A stretch of DNA of 16,184 nucleotides, taken from NCBI GenBank assembly GCA_905209725.1, contig CAJLTZ010000057.1, forward strand, positions 1 to 16,184, written 5' to 3'. Below the pieces are notes generated by a model, which saw nothing but the letters and a program-made list of their open reading frames with translations, did no database searches and had not been told where the DNA came from. Both the position numbers and the translations under genes were made by a program. The DNA comes from an uncultured Muribaculaceae bacterium. Its GTDB lineage: Bacteria > Bacteroidota > Bacteroidia > Bacteroidales > Muribaculaceae. Position 1 is the first letter of the stretch. Each line of letters begins with the position of its first letter. Shown piece by piece: positions 1 to 4,780 of the stretch.

Positions 1-54
1 TATGAGGCACATCTGCGACCCCTGCGTTAACATTTTTTGTGGGATGGGGTCTTA
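1..54. repeat. Right end of a dispersed inverted-repeat element (partial, cut by window edge)
   Basis: Bases 11-54 are identical over 44 bp to 10306-10349, the right terminal inverted repeat of the complete element at 10084-10347. The rest of this copy lies outside the window to the left. It shows that the 264-bp element is dispersed in this genome. As in the other copy, the end can be read as a short open frame ending CDPCVNIFCGMGS and a stop, but identity at the nucleotide level gives no evidence that it is translated. Confidence 0.8.
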
Positions 55-96
55 ACAAAAAAATCACTGACACTGACATGTGCACAATGACTCAAT

Positions 97-127
97 AAAA
101 AAACGGGCGTCTCGCGACGTCCGTTTT
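97..127. terminator. Bidirectional intrinsic terminator hairpin
   Basis: A 9-bp stem (103-111 with 116-124, one G-U pair) closes a TCGC loop. It is flanked by seven A on the left (seven T on the minus strand) and TTTTCTT on the right. The minus-strand direction has the better U tract. It could end a transcript from left of the window, or the small RNA candidate at 103-196. Confidence 0.7.
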
Positions 128-196
128 CTTCCTGCCTCGGATCATGCTTTCGGCGCTGCAACCAATGCGCTCCTTAGGCAATTTGCAATCCGAGGC
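103..196 (-). ncRNA. Candidate small structured RNA ending in a terminator
   Basis: Read on the minus strand, a perfect 9-bp stem (188-196 with 134-142, GCCTCGGAT/ATCCGAGGC) encloses a 45-nt loop. That loop can form further pairs (TGCAA/TTGCA, or GCGC/GCGC). After a short linker comes the terminator hairpin at 103-124 with a run of U. This arrangement fits a small RNA of roughly 95-120 nt, or the structured 3' end of a longer transcript. No clear TAnnTTTG promoter was found just upstream, and it lacks the tRNA T-arm signature. Confidence 0.25.
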
Positions 197-417
197 GAGA
201 CGATAGAAATTACTAATGTATATAACCCAAAATTTAGACAATTAAGTTTTTCATCGTTGCTTGCGCCGGGCGACAGTATCTCTCGGAACGGAATGAACCT
301 CAGATGTCTGCCTCCTGTCTGGATCGCAGTCTTGTTAGACCAAGGCTTGTTGAAACATATCTAAGTCATGAAAAAAGTATGAAAGCGTATGCATTTTCAG
401 TTGATGAGATTACTTTG

Positions 418-497
418 ATAATGTTGAATTTTGAATTATTGTTGAATTAATAATTTAGAATTGATATATGATGTCTGATAATTGATATATGACAATT
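418..497. repeat. Degenerate 7-bp tandem repeat array (TTGAATT / AATTGAT type)
   Basis: The stretch has 7-bp periodicity, and AATTGATATATGA occurs twice exactly 21 bp apart (459-471 and 480-492). The 17-mer at 420-436 (AATGTTGAATTTTGAAT) recurs exactly at 8643-8659, and a related array sits at 14103-14130. It is non-coding. The rest of 128-595 holds nothing else I can identify. Confidence 0.65.
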
Positions 498-590
498 GCT
501 CCGGGGCATTCTTTTGCATTAGCATATCCTAAACGAGCGATAAATTGCACATATTGCATATAAAAATGTTAAAACGTCGTTAATAAATGC

Positions 591-621
591 AAAAAGGAGC
601 GAACCGATGTCGGTCCGCTCC
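591..621 (-). terminator. Intrinsic terminator of the secreted-protein gene
   Basis: A 12-bp near-perfect inverted repeat (596-607 with 610-621, GGAGCGAACCGA/TCGGTCCGCTCC) is followed on the minus strand by TTTTTGC. It lies about 47 bp past the stop codon of the gene at 668-1576 and is oriented correctly for it. Confidence 0.85.
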
Positions 622-634
622 ATAATGCTTCATT

Positions 635-653
635 TGTTCGCGATACGCGAACA
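635..653 (-). other. Short 3'-UTR hairpin
   Basis: A perfect 8-bp stem, TGTTCGCG/CGCGAACA, with a 3-nt loop lies between the stop codon at 668 and the main terminator at 596-621. It has no U tract, so it is more likely an mRNA 3'-end stabiliser than a second terminator. Confidence 0.5.
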
Positions 654-667
654 GGAAATGGCTGCAA

Positions 668-1576
668 TTATTTCACGAAAACTTTGCTTACCTTATTGCC
701 TTTCTTGACGATGAAGAGGCCATTCTCAGCGTTGGCTACGCGAACACCCTGGAGGTTGTAGTAAACGGGAGCCGCATTGTTGTCAGCCTCAATGCTCTCA
801 ACGCCGTCGCCACTGTTTTCATTTGTGAACATTACAGGTGCATCAAGTGTAGGATCGGCGGGCACGATGATTGTGCAGGTGCCGTTCCAGTCTTCAGCAA
901 GTGTGGTGTTTTCCTGAATACCAGCTTTCCAGAGGGAAACGTCGTCAAGTGCGATCTCTGTGCCGGCGGAATAGTTGACTTTTGCCCACTTTGCATCGGC
1001 AATCTTGAATGACTGACCGGCTTCAATCATCTGGCCATCCTTGCAAGTGAATGTGTAGTGGTCGCCCTGCTCGTCGGTGCTGACGAATGTGAACTGCCAT
1101 TTAGCGAGTTCCTCAGCGCCTACGATGCCCTGTTCTGCGTCGTCATTACCCCAGTTGTTCATATCACCACGGAAATAGATAACGGTAGGACCTTCGGGAG
1201 CGGGGGTAGTTGTGGTAACAACTGCCTTTGTAAGGTCAGCATTGATTACGATTTTGTAATCGCCTACCCAGGGAGTTGCGATGTCGGCAGAAGCACCCTT
1301 TGTTACATCGATCTCCTGACCAAGGTTGTCTTTTGTGAGCATGATGTTCACGCCATTGGGGTTGAAGGCATCATCCCAGCCACCTTTCTCAGTGGAGATT
1401 TTGAACTTGGCAAGTTCCTTAACTTCGAAAGTGTAGCTACCGTCGGCGAGAGCAGCCTCGAGGGGATTCTCGGGATCCCAGCCAAGACCTTCACCGTCGC
1501 CTACCATGTAGAGGCTCTGAGCGTTTACGGAAAGCGCTGCGATGGCAGCGAGTGCGAGTGTGTAGAATTTTTTCAT
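668..1576 (-). CDS. Secreted protein with SusE/F-like modules and T9SS-type C-terminal tail
   Basis: The 302-residue product starts with a clear signal peptide (residues 1-19, cut after SVNA or NAQ). Two extracellular beta-sandwich-like segments follow, at about 20-115 and 130-240. Motifs such as YMVGDGEGLGW and YFRGDMNNWG resemble the carbohydrate-binding modules of SusE/SusF outer-membrane proteins. The last 35 residues (PVYYNLQGVRV...GLFIVKKGNKVSKVFVK) match the C-terminal pattern common in Prevotella and Muribaculaceae secreted proteins and taken to be a type IX sorting or anchoring tail. I infer an exported, probably surface-attached, glycan-binding or unknown-function protein. There is no SusC/SusD pair nearby and no lipobox cysteine, so it is not a standard SusE/F lipoprotein. 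It stands alone, with its own terminator at 596-621 and a possible distant promoter near 1918-1948. Confidence 0.8.
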   Translation of the reverse strand: MKKFYTLALAAIAALSVNAQSLYMVGDGEGLGWDPENPLEAALADGSYTFEVKELAKFKISTEKGGWDDAFNPNGVNIMLTKDNLGQEIDVTKGASADIATPWVGDYKIVINADLTKAVVTTTTPAPEGPTVIYFRGDMNNWGNDDAEQGIVGAEELAKWQFTFVSTDEQGDHYTFTCKDGQMIEAGQSFKIADAKWAKVNYSAGTEIALDDVSLWKAGIQENTTLAEDWNGTCTIIVPADPTLDAPVMFTNENSGDGVESIEADNNAAPVYYNLQGVRVANAENGLFIVKKGNKVSKVFVK

Positions 1577-1917
1577 AATTCTTTTGATTTATGTTAGTTA
1601 ATATTCTTTATGTTTATCTTTTCTATTAACAATAATGCCCTGTTTTTTTTGATTAGGAGCATTCACATCTTAAGATTTTTTCACTATCGGAAGCATCTCA
1701 GCCGTGAATACAGCGATCTGAAACAAGCAGCAAACTTTCCAGAGGAGGAATCAAAGAATCTCCCGGAGAGGATAATCACGCGTAGCCGTAATTGCGTTGC
1801 AATAAGGGGTTTAATGAATGTCGGATGAAACTTTGACGATGCGTAGGGTTAAAATTTAGGAAGTCGCATCGGAGTTCATGAAAGCAATGCATTTTAAGGG
1901 TAAGCGCAAATACGTTG

Positions 1918-1948
1918 CAAATTTAAAAAAAATTTCAATCAAAAGCAA
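1918..1948 (-). promoter_or_regulatory. Candidate Bacteroidetes promoter (TTG-N20-TAAATTTG)
   Basis: On the minus strand TAAATTTG (complement of 1918-1925) fits the Bacteroidetes -7 consensus TAnnTTTG. A TTG (complement of 1946-1948) lies 20 bp upstream. Transcription would run toward the secreted-protein gene at 1576 and give a leader of about 330 nt. The AT-rich context makes a chance match possible. Confidence 0.35.
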
Positions 1949-1996
1949 TAAAATCCCAAAAATAAAAAAAATTCCCACCCGAACCAGCCAAATCCT

Positions 1997-2040
1997 GAAA
2001 GCAGCCATCCAGAAAGCGGCCATCCAGAAAGCGGCCATCC
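1997..2040. repeat. 15-bp tandem repeat, three copies
   Basis: The unit GAAAGCGGCCATCCA occurs at 1997-2011 (one difference), 2012-2026 and 2027-2040 (last base differs). The unit length is a multiple of three, so it reads as MAAFW repeats on the minus strand. Confidence 0.85.
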
Positions 2041-2102
2041 GCTCTGCCCCGTGAGTTGTCGGAGCAGACTCAATTAAATTGCGAAAAACTTAACGGATTG
2101 AA

Positions 2103-2175
2103 GGACTCTCTTCTTTTCAAGGGCTCTCTTCTTTTGAAGGGCTTTCATCTTTTTGAAGGCTCTCTTCATTTGGAA
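2103..2175. repeat. 18-bp degenerate tandem repeat, four copies
   Basis: Units related to GGGCTCTCTTCTTTTGAA lie at 2103-2120, 2121-2138, 2139-2157 (19 bp) and 2158-2175. The one-base length change and the accumulated substitutions suggest decay rather than coding constraint. Confidence 0.75.
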
Positions 2176-2352
2176 GAAGAGATGGAGGATGAGGTTGCCG
2201 ATACCTGGGCCGTTGCTGCCGGGGATTGGGAGGCATAAAATTCCACGAGCACCACCGGTGCCGCGTTGATCACATCATTATAATCCATAGCATTTGGTAT
2301 TTGTGTTTTTCATAAATATGAACGCTCTTAATGCCAGGATTGTTTGCTTTAT

Positions 2353-2398
2353 TGCTTCGGCGTACAGCCTCACTTTCTGCTTCGGCGCACGGCCTCAC
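2353..2398. repeat. 21-bp direct duplication
   Basis: TGCTTCGGCGTACAGCCTCAC (2353-2373) is repeated with two changes at 2378-2398, giving a 25-bp period. It lies in non-coding DNA. Confidence 0.7.
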
Positions 2399-2483
2399 CG
2401 ACCCTGGGCCGGAGACACGCAATCTTCGACGTCACAACCGGAGGGCCAGAATTTCAACCTTCCAACTCAGCCAATTAATGAGC

Positions 2484-2545
2484 AGCCGGCTTCCGGCTCG
2501 GTTCCCAAATTAAACAGCAGCCGACTTCCGGCCCGGCTTCCGGCC
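2484..2545. repeat. REP-like CCGG palindromes downstream of the OYE gene
   Basis: AGCCGG-CTT-CCGGCT (2484-2498) is a perfect 6-bp hairpin. Related units follow at about 2519-2532 (GCCGACTTCCGGC) and 2531-2545 (CCGG-CTT-CCGG). They lie immediately past the end of the oxidoreductase gene on its 3' side, where they could protect or end its mRNA. There is no long U tract, so REP-like extragenic palindromes describe them better than an intrinsic terminator. Confidence 0.55.
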
Positions 2546-3765
2546 TACCCTTTCTTTTTGATGGATTCGATTTCGCGCCGGATGCGGGGCGGGAGGTCGG
2601 TGCAGCGCTTGTGGCAGGCCATCTCGCGCGAATACATCCGTGCTATGCAGTAATTCACATGGTCGCAGCCACAGCGGTGGTTTCCCTCCTCGGCGCGCAT
2701 CTTGTTGACAAAGTCTGGCTCATTGAGGAGCGCGCGTCCCATCTGTATGAAGTCAAAGTCCTCGTCGTCGAGCACGCGGTCGGCCCCTGCCCTGTCGATC
2801 ACGCCGCCAACATATACCAGCGGCAACGACAGCTCGCGGCGGAACAGCCTCGCGTCTTCGAGGAAATAGAGAGGCTTGAAGGGCACCGTGGGAATCATGT
2901 ACTTGCCCACCATTCTCACGCCATATTTCAGCCACCACTGCTTCATATAATATGTCATTGAATAGATGGGCATCTGTCCGCGCATCACATACATCGGCGC
3001 TTTGCTCACAAAGCCGCCGGAGAGCACGATGCCATGCACGCCGTGACGCTCGATCTCGCGCGCCACAGTGAGGCAGTCGTCAATCTCGAGCCCTCCCTTG
3101 AATCCGTCGCGCATATTAGTCTTCACCAGCACGCCCATGTCGCTCTCGGCCGCCTTCATCACCTCGTCGAGGCACATGTGCATCAACGTCATCCTCTGCT
3201 CAAGCGAACCGCCGAAACGGTCGCGGCGACGGTTGGTATAGGGGGAAAGGAACTGGGAGATGAGATAGCCGTGGCCGGCATGTACCTCCACGCAGTCGAA
3301 GCCGGCGTCGCGGGCCGTGCGCACTGCGTCGCCGAAATTGCGGGCAATCTCGCGGAGCTCATCCTCGCGCAGACCCCGCACAAAGGTCGGGCTGTAGAGG
3401 TTGAAGCCGGTGCAAGCCCCCACCGGAGTGCCACCGGCTGTGGAGCGGTGGGTCATATTGCCGCAATGGCCTATCTGGATGGAAGCCTTGGCGCCACGCT
3501 CGTGGATGCCGTCGGTGATTTCGCGCAGGCCGGGCACAATCTCGGGGCGAAGCCAGAGCTGGGTGGGGAAAGAGAGTGCCGAACGGCATATGCCGGCGTA
3601 GGCAAGCGTGGTCATCCCCACGCCGCCCTCGGCCACGCTCCAATGATAATCGCGTAACATCTCTGTGGGACCGTTGTCGCGGCCCATGCCCTCGAATGCG
3701 GCACTGCGTATCGTGCGGTTGCGCAATTCTACCGGGCCTATCTTGGCGGATGTGAAAAGTTTCAT
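2545..3765 (-). CDS. Old Yellow Enzyme family NADH:flavin oxidoreductase (candidate steroid/bile-acid A-ring reductase)
   Basis: The 406-residue product is a one-domain FMN TIM barrel of the OYE/2,4-dienoyl-CoA reductase/BaiCD group. It has QIGHCGN at 97-103, DCVEVHAGHGYLISQFLSP near 157-175, NRRRDRFGGSLEQR (178-191) and GRALLNEPDFVNK (343-355). A cysteine cluster (C365, C367, C373, C384, C388) stands where relatives bind a 4Fe-4S cluster. The usual second cysteine of C-x2-C-x2-C appears to be V370. The C-terminal FAD/NAD domain of BaiCD/DCR enzymes is absent. The ATG at 3765 is chosen because the family begins MKLF; the frame extends to a TTG at 3819, but that part lies inside an inverted-repeat element. 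It follows a 5-alpha-reductase-like gene on the same strand, and gut Bacteroidales are known to pair such genes for 3-oxo-delta4 steroid or bile-acid reduction. Substrate is inferred; a general enoate reductase is the alternative. Confidence 0.85.
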   Translation of the reverse strand: MKLFTSAKIGPVELRNRTIRSAAFEGMGRDNGPTEMLRDYHWSVAEGGVGMTTLAYAGICRSALSFPTQLWLRPEIVPGLREITDGIHERGAKASIQIGHCGNMTHRSTAGGTPVGACTGFNLYSPTFVRGLREDELREIARNFGDAVRTARDAGFDCVEVHAGHGYLISQFLSPYTNRRRDRFGGSLEQRMTLMHMCLDEVMKAAESDMGVLVKTNMRDGFKGGLEIDDCLTVAREIERHGVHGIVLSGGFVSKAPMYVMRGQMPIYSMTYYMKQWWLKYGVRMVGKYMIPTVPFKPLYFLEDARLFRRELSLPLVYVGGVIDRAGADRVLDDEDFDFIQMGRALLNEPDFVNKMRAEEGNHRCGCDHVNYCIARMYSREMACHKRCTDLPPRIRREIESIKKKG

Positions 3766-3803
3766 GGATATAGGTGTAAGCCGGGAATCAAAGAAATGAT
3801 TTC

Positions 3804-3981
3804 TAAGTATGACCCGCAAATTAGTTAATGCATATTTTGAGTGTATTTTCGAGTGATTTGTGTGAGTCCGAGAAGGAGCGATGCGGGCATCGTGACTGAG
3901 CGGAGTCGCACAAAGCGCCGAAAAGACGCCAAAAGATGCGTTGACTAATCAATACATTAAATAATTTCGGTGTCATACTTA
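3804..3981. mobile_element. 178-bp MITE-like hairpin element between the OYE and 5-alpha-reductase-like genes
   Basis: The terminal inverted repeats start TAAGTATGAC (3804-3813) and end GTCATACTTA (3972-3981), and the similarity runs inward about 28 bp. Inside lies a second long inverted repeat (3835-3870 with 3901-3934). At its tip is the 22-bp core 3875-3896 (GGAGCGATGC...CGTGAC), identical to 10154-10175 in the larger element. No open frame is present. The right terminal repeat supplies the TAA stop codon (3979-3981) of the neighbouring membrane-enzyme gene, and the left one produces the spurious upstream extension of the oxidoreductase frame. It could be mobilised in trans or could act as a structured RNA in the mRNA between the two genes. 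Confidence 0.7.
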
Positions 3982-4749
3982 ATAGATGAAAGGTATTATA
4001 TAATGACGGTGAAGACGCTTATAGTCTTCGCCGAATTCCTGTTCGTATCTGCGGTGGATTTTGATGGCGCGCGGAGCAAGGTTGGCAAACGTGAAGAGCG
4101 CGAACACAGCGGCTCCCACGCTCCAGCTCAGGATTGCAAAACCGACCCATTCCACCAGTTCGCCGAAGTAATTGGCGGAAGTCACGTAGCGGTACATTCC
4201 GCCGCGCGGGATATGGTGGGCGGTGTCGCCAGGCTTGCGCAGATGGCGGATGATATAGTCCGACTGCAGGTTGATGGCCATGCCTATCAGGAATACCACC
4301 GTGCCAAGGATGAAAAGCGGGCTGCCAAGCCACGACACCGGATAAGCGTTTTCGGGAGAGACATAGAAGAACCATCCTCCTATCATATATGTGTTTATCA
4401 CATTGAATACGGCTCCCATCAGGATTATTGCCCAGGGCATCTTGTTCTTTCCGCGGATAAGGAAGGGGAATATGAAAGAGCGCTGGAAATAATGGATGAG
4501 GAAGATGGAGGTCATCACTATGAGGGCCGGCTCCAGGCGTCGGGGGCTGAGGAGCCAGAAGAGGAGCATTGCGATGAATGCGGGCGATTCCATGATGATC
4601 CATCCGGCGCGGTTGCCGATAGATGGGCCCCATTTGGAGTTATACATCATGCCGTAGCCGGCGGTGAGGCGATGCAGCGCGATGAAGACCATGACGGCCA
4701 TCACAGCCATAAAACCTACAACACTATAATAAAATTCCGGACTGAACAT
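3979..4749 (-). CDS. 3-oxo-5-alpha-steroid 4-dehydrogenase (SRD5A) family membrane reductase
   Basis: The 256-residue polytopic membrane protein aligns along its whole length, by eye, with human SRD5A2 (254 residues). E54 in IMESPAF and Y87 in HYFQRSF match the substrate-contacting Glu57 and Tyr91. NLQSDYIIRHLRKPGD (160-175) and GMYRYVTSANYFGELVEW (184-201) match the NADPH-binding segments, including N160, D164, N193 and E197, and the end IIPFIY matches LIPFIF. The expected reaction is NADPH-dependent reduction of the delta-4 double bond of a 3-oxo steroid to the 5-alpha (allo) product at the inner membrane; related bacterial enzymes may use other polyprenoid or sterol-like substrates. It begins 31 bp after the PorZ-like gene and is followed on the same strand by an OYE-family reductase, as in Bacteroidales bile-acid clusters. 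No hydroxysteroid dehydrogenase is visible in the window. The stop codon lies within an inverted-repeat element. Confidence 0.88.
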   Translation of the reverse strand: MFSPEFYYSVVGFMAVMAVMVFIALHRLTAGYGMMYNSKWGPSIGNRAGWIIMESPAFIAMLLFWLLSPRRLEPALIVMTSIFLIHYFQRSFIFPFLIRGKNKMPWAIILMGAVFNVINTYMIGGWFFYVSPENAYPVSWLGSPLFILGTVVFLIGMAINLQSDYIIRHLRKPGDTAHHIPRGGMYRYVTSANYFGELVEWVGFAILSWSVGAAVFALFTFANLAPRAIKIHRRYEQEFGEDYKRLHRHYIIPFIY

Positions 4750-4780
4750 ATGATACGGTAAGGAAGATTCTTATTTTATA

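Larger units (their letters stand above)
1577..2544. other. Gene-free region rich in short repeats
   Basis: This 968-bp stretch has no open frame with recognisable protein features. It contains the candidate promoter at 1918-1948, a 15-bp repeat (1997-2040), an 18-bp repeat (2103-2175), a 21-bp direct duplication (2353-2373 and 2378-2398) and REP-like palindromes (2484-2545). Small open frames here, such as one on the minus strand at 1856-2038 beginning MAAFWMAAFW, are produced by the repeats. No transposase or RNA gene was seen. Confidence 0.6.

Noticed and set aside
134..196. tRNA-like cloverleaf (9-bp closing stem, about 63 nt)
   Set aside because: There is no TTCRA T-loop, no proper anticodon arm, and it is too short for a tRNA.
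80..364. 94-codon open frame on the plus strand
   Set aside because: It starts at GTG, runs through a terminator hairpin and a stem-loop, and shows no protein family features.
1058..1597. 179-codon plus-strand frame opposite the secreted-protein gene
   Set aside because: It is antisense to a gene with a clear signal peptide and C-terminal tail; the product has no recognisable features.
1856..2038. 60-codon minus-strand frame beginning MAAFWMAAFW, hydrophobic
   Set aside because: The repeated residues come from a 15-bp DNA tandem repeat and the hydrophobic stretch from A/T runs. A small membrane peptide cannot be excluded but has no support.
2294..2653. 119-codon plus-strand frame before and across the OYE gene end
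   Set aside because: It runs through duplicated repeats and then antisense into a well-supported oxidoreductase gene.
3766..3819. Upstream extension of the oxidoreductase to a TTG start
   Set aside because: The extension includes the terminal repeat of the hairpin element, and homologues begin at the MKLF methionine (3765).
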